DNA from: Saccharofermentans sp.
Lineage (GTDB): Bacteria; Bacillota; Clostridia; Saccharofermentanales; Saccharofermentanaceae
NCBI GenBank assembly: GCA_024684815.1
Contig: JAIKWL010000001.1
Location: 1 to 48,028, forward strand
Direction of reading: 5' to 3'
Length of the DNA: 48,028 nucleotides
The translations under genes and the position numbers were made by a program. A model generated the notes under the pieces. It did not search any database, was not told the origin of the DNA, and worked only from the letters and a program-made list of their open reading frames with translations. Positions 1-8,129 of the stretch are shown here, in pieces. Within the stretch, counting starts at the first letter, position 1, and every line of letters begins with the position of its first letter.

Positions 1-94
1 ATACATTAGCAAAAGTTCTCTCTGCAAGCTGCCAATTGTAGATCTCTGAAGGAAGAATGTCCCTCGTACCCTTCTGTGCCGCGTATCTCATCAT
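1..94 (-). CDS. hisS: Histidyl-tRNA synthetase, N-terminal part (cut by window edge)
   Basis: Only the first 31 codons are inside the window; the gene runs off the left edge. The translated start contains KGTRDILPSE followed by a Trp and a Glu-Arg pair, the N-terminal signature of class II histidyl-tRNA synthetase, which charges tRNA-His in the cytosol. An AGGAGA ribosome binding site (reverse of 98-103) precedes two adjacent ATG codons at 94 and 91; the second has the more usual spacing of six bases, so the protein may start one residue later. A promoter lies at 126-154. The paralogue HisZ, which has a similar N-terminus, cannot be fully excluded from so short a piece. No T-box leader was seen upstream. 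Confidence 0.85.
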   Translation of the reverse strand, partial: MMRYAAQKGTRDILPSEIYNWQLAERTFANV

Positions 95-125
95 AGTTCT
101 CCTAGTCTAATAAATAACACGCGCT

Positions 126-154
126 ATTATAATATTAAAAGGGGCAATAAACAA
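126..154 (-). promoter_or_regulatory. Sigma-A type promoter for hisS
   Basis: Reading the minus strand, TTGTTT (149-154) and a perfect TATAAT (126-131) are separated by 17 bases. The predicted start of transcription is about 25 bases before the first ATG of hisS, leaving a short leader with the AGGAGA site. Confidence 0.65.
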
Positions 155-215
155 CCTGAAAGCAGGGGTTTGGACAATCTGCAACACGAACAGCCTTTGG
201 GCAAGTGATTTGAGA

Positions 216-303
216 TGCAATTGTTTGCTCAAAAATAAGCCAACAATTGCATAAATCAGCCTTTTTGTGCAACTGTTGCCGTAAAAACCGGTCAACAATT
301 GCA
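216..303. repeat. Doublet of near-identical palindromes (REP/BIME-like)
   Basis: Four copies of an 11-base element TGCAATTGTTG alternate in orientation: 216-226 (+, last base T), 241-251 (-), 268-278 (+, one C for T), 293-303 (-). Centres are 25, 27 and 25 bases apart. Copies 1 and 2 form a hairpin with 13 of 14 paired positions and an 8-base A-rich loop; copies 3 and 4 form a second hairpin of 13 positions with one mismatch. Neither is followed directly by a T-run, so these are not ordinary terminators. The arrangement resembles intergenic REP doublets; whether it is repeated elsewhere in the genome cannot be seen here. Confidence 0.7.
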
Positions 304-361
304 CACGTGTCCCATTTTCGAAGCTTTACACCGCTTTGCTATTTTCCCGTACACCGCACAC

Positions 362-390
362 AAAAAAAGCCGCCTCTATAAGAGACAGCC
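362..390 (-). terminator. Rho-independent terminator of the hrcA-prmA operon
   Basis: On the minus strand a 10-pair stem (arms 381-390 and 368-377, some G-U pairs, loop 378-380) is followed by seven T. It lies about 115 bases after the prmA stop. The stem sequence is closely related to the terminator after sepF (19778-19808). Confidence 0.85.
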
Positions 391-505
391 TCGCCATTGA
401 TCAGTTCTGATATTCGAAAACCAGGACTTGGGCATTGTGTCGCCAGATACCTTCTTCAGGAAGGTTTAAAGCATTGCCGCATAACATTGATTATTCCGAG
501 AAAGA

Positions 506-1543
506 TCAAATCTTCCTCTTTTTAGCTATATACGCCATCCAGTCGTTCTTGGACTGCTCGGCAATGATCTCCATTCCGGCAGCCTTCAAAGCCTCGATCA
601 CGCGCTCTTTCTTGTTATTGATGATGCCTGAGCATACGAAGATTCCGTCATCTGCAAGATCTGCAGGAATATCTGCCGCGATCTCAACAATGACGTCAGC
701 AATGATGTTAGCTACGATAAGGTCATAAGGCGCATTCTTAACGCTCTTAAGCTCGCCTGTATAGCATTCGACATTGGAGCACTCATTGATCGCGCAGTTC
801 TCTTCAGCGACCTTTACGGCCAGAGAATCGATATCTACTGCATCAACGCTCTTGGCGCCTAGCTTGCTTGCAATTATCGCAAGGATACCCGAACCTGTAC
901 CGAGGTCAAGAACAGTAGTGTCAGGCTTGATCACGCGGTCTAAGATCTCTGCACACATGGAAGTAGTCTCATGGGTACCTGTACCGAAAGCAGATCCGGG
1001 ATCAAGGATAACCTTTATGGCATCCTTTTCGAGTTCGGCATCGCCTTCTTCTATCCATGAAGGACAGATAACGATACGGTCTGAGAGTCTGAACTCTTCG
1101 TAGTATTTCTTCCAGTTGTTTGCCCAGTCTTCGTCGTCAACATAGCGGAAGCCTTCAAAGCCCTTGCCTACGTCAAGGAACTCGCCTATCTCTGCGATAC
1201 GCTGCTTAATGAAGTCCATGGCTTCAGAAGTCGGAAGTTCCTTGTCCGTGATGGAACCGTAGATCATGCCTACGCCATCGGGATTTGCGAACTCTTCGCT
1301 CTTTGCACCCATGCGGATGACACCATCGTCTGTCTCGGCAAAATAAGCCTTGATGACAACGTCAACACCATAGCTCTCGATAGTGCCGTCATCACAGTAG
1401 CTTAGAGGGTCGTTGTCTATCGTATTTCTGAACTCCTGAGGGTCCTGTGAAGCAATGCCGTCGGCACCAACCTGCGCGAGCATCTCGCAGATAGCTTCGG
1501 AAGCTTCTTCAGTTGTCTTTATCGTTATTTCTGCCCATCTCAT
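506..1543 (-). CDS. prmA: Ribosomal protein L11 methyltransferase
   Basis: SAM-dependent enzyme that methylates ribosomal protein L11 in the cytosol. The SAM-binding motif VLDLGTGSGILAI is at residues 211-223, preceded by DPGSAFGTGTHETT (181-194), the conserved entry to the PrmA catalytic domain; a substrate-binding N-terminal half precedes it. Length (345 residues) is slightly above the usual value near 310. The longest frame begins at 1549, but its ATG would sit one base from the AGAGGT ribosome binding site (1551-1556), whereas the ATG at 1543 has seven bases of spacing and gives MRWAEI, so that start is chosen. prmA is the last gene of the chaperone operon, the usual Firmicutes position, separated from dnaJ by a hairpin. 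The product is not known to be a chaperone; the linkage is a conserved gene order. Confidence 0.95.
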   Translation of the reverse strand: MRWAEITIKTTEEASEAICEMLAQVGADGIASQDPQEFRNTIDNDPLSYCDDGTIESYGVDVVIKAYFAETDDGVIRMGAKSEEFANPDGVGMIYGSITDKELPTSEAMDFIKQRIAEIGEFLDVGKGFEGFRYVDDEDWANNWKKYYEEFRLSDRIVICPSWIEEGDAELEKDAIKVILDPGSAFGTGTHETTSMCAEILDRVIKPDTTVLDLGTGSGILAIIASKLGAKSVDAVDIDSLAVKVAEENCAINECSNVECYTGELKSVKNAPYDLIVANIIADVIVEIAADIPADLADDGIFVCSGIINNKKERVIEALKAAGMEIIAEQSKNDWMAYIAKKRKI

Positions 1544-1561
1544 AGTCATGACCTCTTCAAT

Positions 1562-1595
1562 AAAAACGCGGGAACCCGCATGAGAATTCCCGCGT
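1562..1595 (-). terminator. Hairpin with T-run between dnaJ and prmA
   Basis: A perfect 9-pair stem (1587-1595 with 1566-1574, loop 1575-1586) is followed on the minus strand by TTTTTA. It looks like an intrinsic terminator placed between two genes of one operon, so it probably attenuates prmA expression relative to dnaJ. Confidence 0.7.
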
Positions 1596-1612
1596 AAAAT
1601 CAGCGTTTTGTA

Positions 1613-2755
1613 TTACTTAAAAATGTTCTTAAGCTTCTGGAAGAACTGGCTTCTCTTCGCATAGTTGCGGTCAGTAAGCGTATTGTTGAACTGATTAAGA
1701 AGCTGCTTCTGCTCACGGTTAAGACCTGTAGGAACTTCGAGTACGAACTTGACCACGTGGTCGCCTCTCATGTTCGGATTCGGGTTATTCTTGTTCGGAA
1801 TACCCTTGTTCCTGAGCGTGATCGTATCGCCGGGCTGAGTGCCTTCCTTGAGACTGTACTTCTCCTTGCCGTGAATAGTCGGAACTTCGATCTCGCCGCC
1901 CAAAGCTGCCTGGGCAAATGTTATCGGCACATTGCAGAATGTTGTATTGCCTTTGCGCTCGAAAACATCATGCGGCTTAACCTTGAATTCAATGTAAAGA
2001 TCGCCGTAAGGGCCGCCGTTTGTACCGGGCTCACCTTCTCCTCTTACAGGAAGGAGATCGCCTGTGTCGACACCTGCGGGGATCGTAACAGAAAGATTCT
2101 TGATCGTCTTGAGTCTTCCCTTGCCTCTGCACTGTGAGCAGGGTGTCTTGATGACTGTACCTCTGCCGTTACATGTGGGGCAGGCCTTTGTGACCATGGT
2201 CATACCAAAGAGCGTCTGTGTCTGCTGCTGTACTCTTCCGGCACCTCTGCATGTGGGACATGTCTCAGGTGTTGTTCCGGGCTGTGCGCCTGAACCGTTG
2301 CATGACTTACAGAGATCTTCTTTTGTCAGCTGGAAAGACTTGGTGCAGCCGAAAGCTGCCTCCATGAATTCAAGCGCCATGTGATACTTAAGATCAGCAC
2401 CCTTCTGTGGACCTGTTCTTCTCCTTGAAGAACCACCGAATCCGCCGCCGAAGAATGAATTAAAGATATCTCCAAGGTCAACGTCGTATGCGCCGCCGCC
2501 ATAGCCGCCGCCACCGCCGCCGAATCCGTTCGGATCGACACCGGCATGACCGAATCTGTCGTATTTAGCTTTCTTATCGGGGTCAGACAGAATTGAATAG
2601 GCTTCATTGACTTCCTTGAACTTAGCCTCGGCCTCCTTGTCACCGGGATGCAAGTCCGGGTGATATTTCTTGGCCTGCTGTCTGAAAGCCTTCTTTATCT
2701 CGTCATCGGAAGCACCTTTGGTAACTCCCAAAACCTCATAGTAATCTCTAGCCAA
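1613..2755 (-). CDS. dnaJ: Chaperone protein DnaJ (Hsp40)
   Basis: Co-chaperone that stimulates DnaK ATPase and delivers unfolded substrates. The J domain opens with [10 protein letters not shown] and contains HPD; a Gly/Phe-rich segment follows; then four zinc-binding repeats [24 protein letters not shown] and CSQCRGKG, and the C-terminal substrate-binding domains. All canonical parts are present (380 residues). The frame is open upstream to an ATG at 2800, but that ATG has no ribosome binding site and lies in a small hairpin, while a TTG codon at 2755 follows a strong GGGAGGGG (2763-2770) by seven bases and gives the normal DnaJ N-terminus. A TTG start is therefore proposed. It sits between dnaK and prmA, both on the same strand, and falls under the HrcA/CIRCE promoter upstream. 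Confidence 0.95.
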   Translation of the reverse strand: MARDYYEVLGVTKGASDDEIKKAFRQQAKKYHPDLHPGDKEAEAKFKEVNEAYSILSDPDKKAKYDRFGHAGVDPNGFGGGGGGYGGGAYDVDLGDIFNSFFGGGFGGSSRRRTGPQKGADLKYHMALEFMEAAFGCTKSFQLTKEDLCKSCNGSGAQPGTTPETCPTCRGAGRVQQQTQTLFGMTMVTKACPTCNGRGTVIKTPCSQCRGKGRLKTIKNLSVTIPAGVDTGDLLPVRGEGEPGTNGGPYGDLYIEFKVKPHDVFERKGNTTFCNVPITFAQAALGGEIEVPTIHGKEKYSLKEGTQPGDTITLRNKGIPNKNNPNPNMRGDHVVKFVLEVPTGLNREQKQLLNQFNNTLTDRNYAKRSQFFQKLKNIFK

Positions 2756-2820
2756 AGAGGAACCCCTCCCGTTCTTTTTTCGCGCCTCTGAAAGAGGCAT
2801 AGATTAGTTAACATACATGT

Positions 2821-2852
2821 GTCCGGCACATCTGAAATCAGACATGCCGGAC
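2821..2852 (-). other. Long hairpin between dnaK and dnaJ
   Basis: Arms 2821-2835 and 2838-2852 pair over 15 positions including two G-U pairs, with a two-base loop. No T-run follows on either strand, so this is more likely an mRNA processing or stabilising structure than a terminator. It could set different dnaK and dnaJ message levels. Confidence 0.6.
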
Positions 2853-2875
2853 TATTGTATCAGATTTTAATTCAA

Positions 2876-4747
2876 TTAGAAGTCGCCGCCTGCGCTCTTG
2901 AATCCGTCGCCGTCGCCTGAATTGTCAGGACCAGCGGACTCAGAACCATAACCTGCGAAATCTTCAGCTGAAGGCTGACCCTGGGCACCTGCGCCTGCAG
3001 CTGCTGCATCTCCGCCTGCTGCCTGATAGATCTTCTCGCCGAGCTTCATGAGAGCCTGCTGGAGATCTTCAGTACCCTTCTTCATAGCTTCTGTGTCATC
3101 CTTGGAGATGGCATCCTTAAGCTTTGAGATGCAATCGTTAACAGGAGCCTTGTCGCTGTCAGAAATCTTGTCACCTGCATCCTTCATTGTCTTCTCTGCC
3201 TGGTAGCAAGCTGTCTCTGCCTGGTTCTTGACTTCGACCTTCTCCTTGTTTGCCTTATCCTCAGCTGCGTGCATCTCAGCTTCCTTAACAGCCTTCTGGA
3301 TATCTTCCTCACTCATGTTGGAAGAAGACTGGATGGTGATCTTCTGCTCACGGCCAGTGCCCTTATCCTTAGCGCTTACGTTTACGATACCGTTAGCATC
3401 GATATCGAATGTAACCTCGATCTGCGGAACACCACGGGGTGCGGGTGCGATACCGTCAAGGATGAAGTTACCGAGTGTCTTGTTGTAAGCTGCCATCTCA
3501 CGCTCGCCCTGGAGTACGTGAACCTCAACCTGTGTCTGGCCGTCAGCTGCTGTGGAGAATACCTGGCTCTTCTTTGTAGGGATCGTTGTATTACGCTCGA
3601 TCATCTTTGTGCATACACCGCCCATTGTCTCAATACCGAGTGAGAGAGGTGTAACGTCGAGGAGCAGGAGGCCCTTAACATCGCCTGTGAGGACTGCTGC
3701 CTGGATAGCTGCGCCGATTGCAACGCACTCATCAGGGTTGATGCCCTTGAAAGGCTCTTTGCCAAAATAATTCTTAACTGCATCCTGAACTGCGGGGATT
3801 CTTGTGGAACCGCCTACCAAAAGGATCTTGTCGATATCAGAAGGAGATACTGAAGCATCGCTCATGGCACGCTTTACAGGATCCATTGTCTTCTGTACGA
3901 GGTCTGCAGTAAGCTCATCGAACTTAGCTCTTGTGAGAGTGATGTCCATGTGCTTAGGACCTGTTGCATCTGCTGTGATGTAAGGGAGATTGATGTTGGA
4001 AGATGTAACGCCGGAAAGCTCGATCTTAGCCTTCTCTGCTGCTTCTCTCAATCTCTGCATAGCCATACGGTCAGATCTCAAGTCAACACCGTCGGATGTC
4101 TTGAATGACTCTACAAGATAATCAACGATCTTGTTATCAAAGTCATCACCGCCAAGTCTGTTATTACCTGCTGTTGCAAGAACTTCAAATACTCCGTCAG
4201 CGATATCAAGAACAGATACATCGAATGTACCGCCGCCCAAGTCGAAGACGAGGATCTTCTGGTCAGATTCCTTATCAAGACCGTAAGCAAGGGAAGCAGC
4301 CGTAGGCTCGTTGATGATTCTCAATACATCAAGTCCTGCAATACGGCCTGCATCCTTTGTAGCCTGACGCTGTGAGTCAGTAAAGTATGCAGGAACAGTG
4401 ATAACTGCCTGTGTTACGGGAGTTCCAAGATAAGCCTCTGCGTCGCTCTTGAGCTTGGAGAGGATCATTGCGGAGATCTCCTGAGGTGTGTACTGCTTAT
4501 CGTCGATGGATACCTTGTAATTTGAACCCATCTCTCTCTTGATGGACTGGATCGTACGGTCAGGATTTGTAACAGCCTGTCTCTTTGCTACCTGTCCGAT
4601 AAGTCTCTCACCTGTCTTTGTAAAACCTACAACTGAAGGTGTTGTTCTGTTGCCTTCGGGATTCGGGATAACTACTGTCTCTGAACCTTCCATAACTGCA
4701 ACACATGAATTTGTTGTACCAAGGTCAATACCGATTACTTTTGCCAT
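2876..4747 (-). CDS. dnaK: Chaperone protein DnaK (Hsp70)
   Basis: ATP-dependent chaperone of the cytosol, working with DnaJ and GrpE. The N-terminal ATPase domain starts [13 protein letters not shown], includes the phosphate and connecting loops ([22 protein letters not shown]), followed by the linker and substrate-binding domain ([11 protein letters not shown]). The C-terminal lid ends in a Gly/Ser/Asp-rich tail finishing GGDF, without the EEVD-like end seen in many other DnaK proteins. Length 623 residues is normal for a Firmicutes protein. A perfect AGGAGG lies nine bases before the ATG, next to a small hairpin. Unlike the common grpE-dnaK order, clpP lies between grpE and dnaK here. Confidence 0.98.
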   Translation of the reverse strand: MAKVIGIDLGTTNSCVAVMEGSETVVIPNPEGNRTTPSVVGFTKTGERLIGQVAKRQAVTNPDRTIQSIKREMGSNYKVSIDDKQYTPQEISAMILSKLKSDAEAYLGTPVTQAVITVPAYFTDSQRQATKDAGRIAGLDVLRIINEPTAASLAYGLDKESDQKILVFDLGGGTFDVSVLDIADGVFEVLATAGNNRLGGDDFDNKIVDYLVESFKTSDGVDLRSDRMAMQRLREAAEKAKIELSGVTSSNINLPYITADATGPKHMDITLTRAKFDELTADLVQKTMDPVKRAMSDASVSPSDIDKILLVGGSTRIPAVQDAVKNYFGKEPFKGINPDECVAIGAAIQAAVLTGDVKGLLLLDVTPLSLGIETMGGVCTKMIERNTTIPTKKSQVFSTAADGQTQVEVHVLQGEREMAAYNKTLGNFILDGIAPAPRGVPQIEVTFDIDANGIVNVSAKDKGTGREQKITIQSSSNMSEEDIQKAVKEAEMHAAEDKANKEKVEVKNQAETACYQAEKTMKDAGDKISDSDKAPVNDCISKLKDAISKDDTEAMKKGTEDLQQALMKLGEKIYQAAGGDAAAAGAGAQGQPSAEDFAGYGSESAGPDNSGDGDGFKSAGGDF

Positions 4748-4756
4748 TTTGTTTTT

Positions 4757-4776
4757 CCTCCTGGTTCTTTTGAACC
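4757..4776 (-). promoter_or_regulatory. dnaK ribosome binding site with adjacent hairpin
   Basis: The AGGAGG of dnaK (4757-4762) is touched on its 5' side by a five-pair hairpin GGTTC/GAACC with an AAAA loop (4763-4776). A stable stem at this place may mark a processing point or protect the dnaK message; this role is inferred. Confidence 0.5.
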
Positions 4777-4793
4777 GCTAATCTATCTCTTTA

Positions 4794-5396
4794 TTATGCT
4801 TTCTTGCTGACAAGGATCTTGTCGACAATGCCGTAGTCAAGTGCTTCCTGAGCTGTCATCCAGTGATCTCTGTCCGTATCCTGCATCAAGGTCTCAAGAT
4901 CTTTGCCGCAGTTGTCAGCGAGGATCTGATTTAATCTCTTTCTTGTATCCTTGATGTGATCTGCAGCGATCAGGATCTCTGTAGCCTGACCCTGAGCTCC
5001 GCCCAAAGGCTGGTGGATCATGACTTCCGCATTAGGCAGGATGCAGCGCTTGCCCTTTGTACCTGCAGAAAGAAGAACTGAACCCATGGAAGCTGCCATA
5101 CCCATGCAGATCGTCTGAATGTCGGGCTTGATAAGACGCATTGTGTCTAAGATCATGAGTCCGTCAGATACGGATCCTCCGGGGCTGTTGATGTAGAACT
5201 GAATATCCTTATCCGGATCCTCTGCCTCAAGGAAGAGGAGCTGAGCCGTGATAAGGCTTGCTGTTACTGAGTTTACCTCTTCGGAAAGGATAACGATCCT
5301 CTCTTTGAGAAGTCTTGAATAGATGTCATAAGCACGCTCACCGCGGCCTGTTGTCTCGATTACTGTAGGAACCAAGCTTGATCTGATTAAATCCAT
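4794..5396 (-). CDS. clpP: ATP-dependent Clp protease proteolytic subunit
   Basis: Serine peptidase that forms the tetradecameric ClpP barrel and degrades proteins fed by Clp ATPases. The catalytic triad is visible: Ser103 in GMAASMGS, His128 in MIHQPLGG and Asp177 in DTDRD, with the family spacing of 25 and 49 residues. Length (200) is normal. A strong AAAGGAG ribosome binding site precedes the ATG. It lies between grpE and dnaK in the HrcA/CIRCE operon, which puts proteolysis and folding under the same repressor; in many Firmicutes clpP is instead a stand-alone gene controlled by CtsR. A second clpP elsewhere in the genome is possible but cannot be checked here. Confidence 0.96.
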   Translation of the reverse strand: MDLIRSSLVPTVIETTGRGERAYDIYSRLLKERIVILSEEVNSVTASLITAQLLFLEAEDPDKDIQFYINSPGGSVSDGLMILDTMRLIKPDIQTICMGMAASMGSVLLSAGTKGKRCILPNAEVMIHQPLGGAQGQATEILIAADHIKDTRKRLNQILADNCGKDLETLMQDTDRDHWMTAQEALDYGIVDKILVSKKA

Positions 5397-5429
5397 TGTA
5401 TTTCTCCTTTATCTTCTTAATTTTTTACC

Positions 5430-6056
5430 TTAGTTAGCCACCTGGACCTGAGCATGTCTTATCACTCTGTCCTTGTACTTATATCCCTTAGCGAAAACCA
5501 TCGCTATCTCCTGCTCGCCTAAATCTTCATCATCAACATGCATCATTGCATCATGAAGGTTCGGATCGAATTTCGTTCCTCTCTCGGCAGGTATCTCTTC
5601 TACACCGATCTTCTTGAGAGTATCCTGTGCCTGTCTTCCTACGAGTTCCATTCCCTGAATGACTTTCTCGAGAGAATTCTCGTCGGATTTTTTCGCTCCG
5701 TCCATAGCTCTGTCAAGATTATCGATGAGCGTCAGGAATTCCTTTGTTACGCTTGCAATCGCATCTGCGTAGAGGTTTTCCTTTTCCTTTTGAGTACGCC
5801 TTCTGTAGTTATCGTACTCGGCGTAGAGGTTCATGTATCTTGCTTCGAGTTCACTGGTCGTATCATTACCGCCGGCTGTATCCTCTGCATCTTCATCCTC
5901 ATCTTCGTCTTCCGCGGTCTTCGGCGCTTCTTCAGCTGCGCCCTCTGCAGAGACCTTGTCGGAAGCTGCCGCATCTTCAACGGAAGCCATATCGACCTCA
6001 TCTTTTACAGGTTCGTCGTCGGCCCCGAAAAACAACTCTTCATCATTACTGCTCAT
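5430..6056 (-). CDS. grpE: Nucleotide exchange factor GrpE
   Basis: Promotes ADP release from DnaK. The first 70 or so residues are very acidic and of low complexity, followed by the long coiled coil (EYDNYRRRTQKEKENLY) and the C-terminal beta domain with GTKFDPNLHDAMMHV and a final HAQVQVAN. Length 208 residues fits the family. Start at the ATG after GGGAAAGG. It directly follows hrcA with a 36-base gap and is followed by clpP rather than dnaK. Confidence 0.96.
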   Translation of the reverse strand: MSSNDEELFFGADDEPVKDEVDMASVEDAAASDKVSAEGAAEEAPKTAEDEDEDEDAEDTAGGNDTTSELEARYMNLYAEYDNYRRRTQKEKENLYADAIASVTKEFLTLIDNLDRAMDGAKKSDENSLEKVIQGMELVGRQAQDTLKKIGVEEIPAERGTKFDPNLHDAMMHVDDEDLGEQEIAMVFAKGYKYKDRVIRHAQVQVAN

Positions 6057-6092
6057 TTTCTTTATCCTTTCCCTTTTAATGGTTGTATATAT

Positions 6093-7151
6093 TTATGCTT
6101 CGGTAAATCTCTTCATCTCATCGTTAAGCTTCTTCTTAACAAAATCGATCTGTGATATTACCTTCGAATAAAGCATTCGTTTCGGTCCTATAACTCCGAT
6201 ATTGCCGGAGACGGAATCCGTCAGATTGTATGTTGCGGTTATAAAACTGCAGTCATCCAATCCTTCCAAAGTGATCTCCTGTCCGATCCTGATCATGAAT
6301 GAATCGTCAGAACCCTGCTCTCTTGCGGCATTCTCCATCTCGTTAACGTAACCTGCGACCATGCCTGAATCAGAAAGCGTTCCGAGAAGATCCCTTGCCC
6401 TGCCGAGTGAATTAAAGTCAGGAAGGCTGAGCATCCTGTGTTCACCTTCAAGATATATATTGAGTTCATCTGCCTGCTTGATAGCCGCATATGCCTCGTA
6501 AAGCACCTGCTTGAGCAAAGGCTCGGGAACGTCAGTATTCTTTCCCGCACTCTCAACCGTTACGAGAGTGATCTCATCAAGAGGTTTTCCCGTAAGGTGT
6601 TTCTCGACAGCACCTGAGATCTTCATGATCTGCTCATCATTAATAAAATTAGGGATCCTTACAACCTTATCCTTAACAACTCCTGCTGAAAGCACCATTA
6701 CGACAAGTGCCTTTCCGGGTTCGATCATGAGGATCTTGAGCTGCTTGAGAAAACTCTTCTTTAGTCTCGGACTCATTGCGAGGGATACGAACCCCGTCGT
6801 CTCGGATAATGTATGTGTAGCGTTCTTTATAAGTTCAGTAACCTCGTCAACGCTGGAATTGATCCTCTTCTCGATCTCGAGCTGCTCCCTGGGGGACAGT
6901 TCCTCGATCGTCATGAGTGAATTGACATATTCACGATATCCTCTGTCAGAGGGGATACGGCCGGCTGATGTATGGGGTTTCTCGATAAGTCCCAGATGCT
7001 CCAATTCAGCCATCTCATTACGGAGAGTCGCGGAGCTGACATTAAAGTTGTGGCGCTCGATCAAAGCCTTTGAACCGACAGGTTCATTGGTTGATACATA
7101 ATCGTCGACTATGGCATGTAAAACTTCTTTTTTGCGGTTGTCTAACTGCAT
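6093..7151 (-). CDS. hrcA: Heat-inducible transcription repressor HrcA
   Basis: Repressor of class I heat-shock genes; binds the CIRCE element and is kept active by chaperonin. An N-terminal winged-helix domain (LDNRKKEVLHAIVDDYV, SSATLRNEMAELE, TSAGRIPSDRGYR) is followed by the HrcA GAF-like domain. The open frame extends to a GTG at 7181 that lies inside the CIRCE operator; the ATG at 7151, preceded by a purine-rich GGAGAAGGGAG, is the better start and gives MQLDNRKKEV (352 residues). It is the first gene of the operon and its own leader carries the operator, so it should repress itself. Confidence 0.97.
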   Translation of the reverse strand: MQLDNRKKEVLHAIVDDYVSTNEPVGSKALIERHNFNVSSATLRNEMAELEHLGLIEKPHTSAGRIPSDRGYREYVNSLMTIEELSPREQLEIEKRINSSVDEVTELIKNATHTLSETTGFVSLAMSPRLKKSFLKQLKILMIEPGKALVVMVLSAGVVKDKVVRIPNFINDEQIMKISGAVEKHLTGKPLDEITLVTVESAGKNTDVPEPLLKQVLYEAYAAIKQADELNIYLEGEHRMLSLPDFNSLGRARDLLGTLSDSGMVAGYVNEMENAAREQGSDDSFMIRIGQEITLEGLDDCSFITATYNLTDSVSGNIGVIGPKRMLYSKVISQIDFVKKKLNDEMKRFTEA

Positions 7152-7174
7152 CTTTATGTCTCTCCCTTCTCCGA

Positions 7175-7201
7175 TTAGCACTCTACACCTTTGAGTGCCA
7201 A
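7175..7201 (-). promoter_or_regulatory. CIRCE operator (HrcA binding site)
   Basis: Inverted repeat of nine-base arms, 7175-7183 and 7193-7201, spaced by nine bases. Compared with the consensus TTAGCACTC-N9-GAGTGCTAA there is one mismatch (a G in the upstream arm on the minus strand). It begins immediately after the -10 box and covers the predicted transcription start of the hrcA operon. Confidence 0.96.
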
Positions 7202-7205
7202 CAAC

Positions 7206-7234
7206 AATATACTCTTAAAGTCAAAAATAGTCAA
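7206..7234 (-). promoter_or_regulatory. Sigma-A promoter of the hrcA operon
   Basis: Minus-strand TTGACT (7229-7234), 17 bases, TATATT (7206-7211), with CIRCE directly downstream. The -35 region lies in three closely spaced TTGAC repeats, so alternative registers are possible. Confidence 0.8.
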
Positions 7235-7386
7235 ATGTCAATTTGAGTGAAATCTGAGGTTGTCATAATGACCCTGAAACAAGCCTTTCCGGGATGCGGA
7301 TAAATCCCGTACAAGACGGCATTTCCCGACCTTTAAGACTCTGACTTTTTGTTTTTCCCGTATTCCAATTTCCCCGACGGATTCAT

Positions 7387-7392
7387 TATAAT
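7387..7392 (+). promoter_or_regulatory. -10 box upstream of the HAD hydrolase
   Basis: A perfect TATAAT lies 39 bases before the ATG at 7431. No convincing -35 hexamer is present at 16-18 bases, so the assignment rests on the -10 box and position only. Confidence 0.45.
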
Positions 7393-7430
7393 ACAGACTA
7401 TCTTAACCAGACCTTAATTCGGGAGGAATC

Positions 7431-8129
7431 ATGAGAGGGATCGTTTTCGACATCGACGACACACTATACTGCAGACAGGACATGCTCGTTAAGGCAGCCG
7501 AGACAGTGCTCGGAGTAAAAGTTCCTGACTGGCGCGAATTCATAAGGATCTTTTACGAAAAGAGCGAGATCAACATGGCCGCTCTCGAATCCGGCGAGGT
7601 TTCTACCCATGATATCAACGGCTGGCGTTACAACGAGACATTCAGACTTTTGGGACTCCCCTATAAACAGGATGACGGCGGCAAGGCTGCTGACACCTAC
7701 CTTGAACTACAAAGTCATATGGTAATAAGTGACGGGCTGGCCGGAGTATTGGACAAGATCGCTAAAGATCCCGATATCCGTCTCGGCATCCTTACCGCAG
7801 GTGAATCCAGGCACCAATGGAACAAGGTCGGCATGCTCGGTCTAAACAGATGGTTTAGCAATGACTATATTATCGTTACCGGTGATACACCTTACACAAA
7901 ACCTGATAAAGAATTATATAAGATGATGGAAGAAAGGCTGGATCTATCCCCTTCCGACCTTTGGATGATCGGTGACAATTACGATAAAGATATCAAAGGC
8001 GCGATCGAAAACAATTGGCATACATTATGGCTCAACAGAAGAGGCCTTCCCGATCCGGAACACCTGCCCGATATCTCGGTCCTTACAGATGAAGAGTTCA
8101 TCGCAGCTTTGGCAAAGGAGTTTACATAA
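7431..8129 (+). CDS. HAD-superfamily hydrolase (subfamily IA type)
   Basis: Probable small-molecule phosphatase of the haloacid dehalogenase fold. Motif I is FDIDDTLY (nucleophile Asp7, acid/base Asp9), motif II is the Thr in ILTAGES, motif III Lys lies in TKPDKELY, and motif IV is MIGDNYDKDI. A helical cap sits between motifs I and II, as in phosphoglycolate phosphatase-like members. Substrate cannot be told from sequence. A GGGAGG site precedes the ATG. The stop codon overlaps the next gene by one base, so the two are translationally coupled. Confidence 0.88.
   Translation: MRGIVFDIDDTLYCRQDMLVKAAETVLGVKVPDWREFIRIFYEKSEINMAALESGEVSTHDINGWRYNETFRLLGLPYKQDDGGKAADTYLELQSHMVISDGLAGVLDKIAKDPDIRLGILTAGESRHQWNKVGMLGLNRWFSNDYIIVTGDTPYTKPDKELYKMMEERLDLSPSDLWMIGDNYDKDIKGAIENNWHTLWLNRRGLPDPEHLPDISVLTDEEFIAALAKEFT

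Larger units (their letters stand above)
95..505. other. Gene-poor interval between prmA and hisS
   Basis: This 411-base interval holds, from low to high coordinate, the hisS promoter, two adjacent palindromes (216-303), and the rho-independent terminator of the upstream operon (362-390). A 28-codon frame on the minus strand (401-487) ends just before the terminator; it lacks a ribosome binding site and may be a gene remnant. A 65-codon minus-strand frame at 107-304 overlaps both the promoter and palindromes and is not considered a gene. Confidence 0.6.

Noticed and set aside
107-304. 65-codon minus-strand frame before hisS
   Set aside because: It overlaps the hisS promoter and both palindromes, has no SD and reads as low-complexity hydrophobic residues; not a gene.
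95-360. T-box riboswitch for hisS
   Set aside because: The expected T-box AGGGTGG-type core and specifier-loop layout were not found, and the promoter lies close to the start codon.
5538-6155. 205-codon plus-strand frame opposite grpE
   Set aside because: A shadow of the acidic repetitive grpE codons; grpE itself is clear and there is no promoter or SD.
7150-7181. GTG start of hrcA at 7181
   Set aside because: It falls inside the CIRCE operator; the ATG at 7151 has the ribosome binding site.
7266-7330. Small hairpin CGGGAT/ATCCCG between hrcA and the HAD gene
   Set aside because: Only six pairs and no T-run; could be chance.
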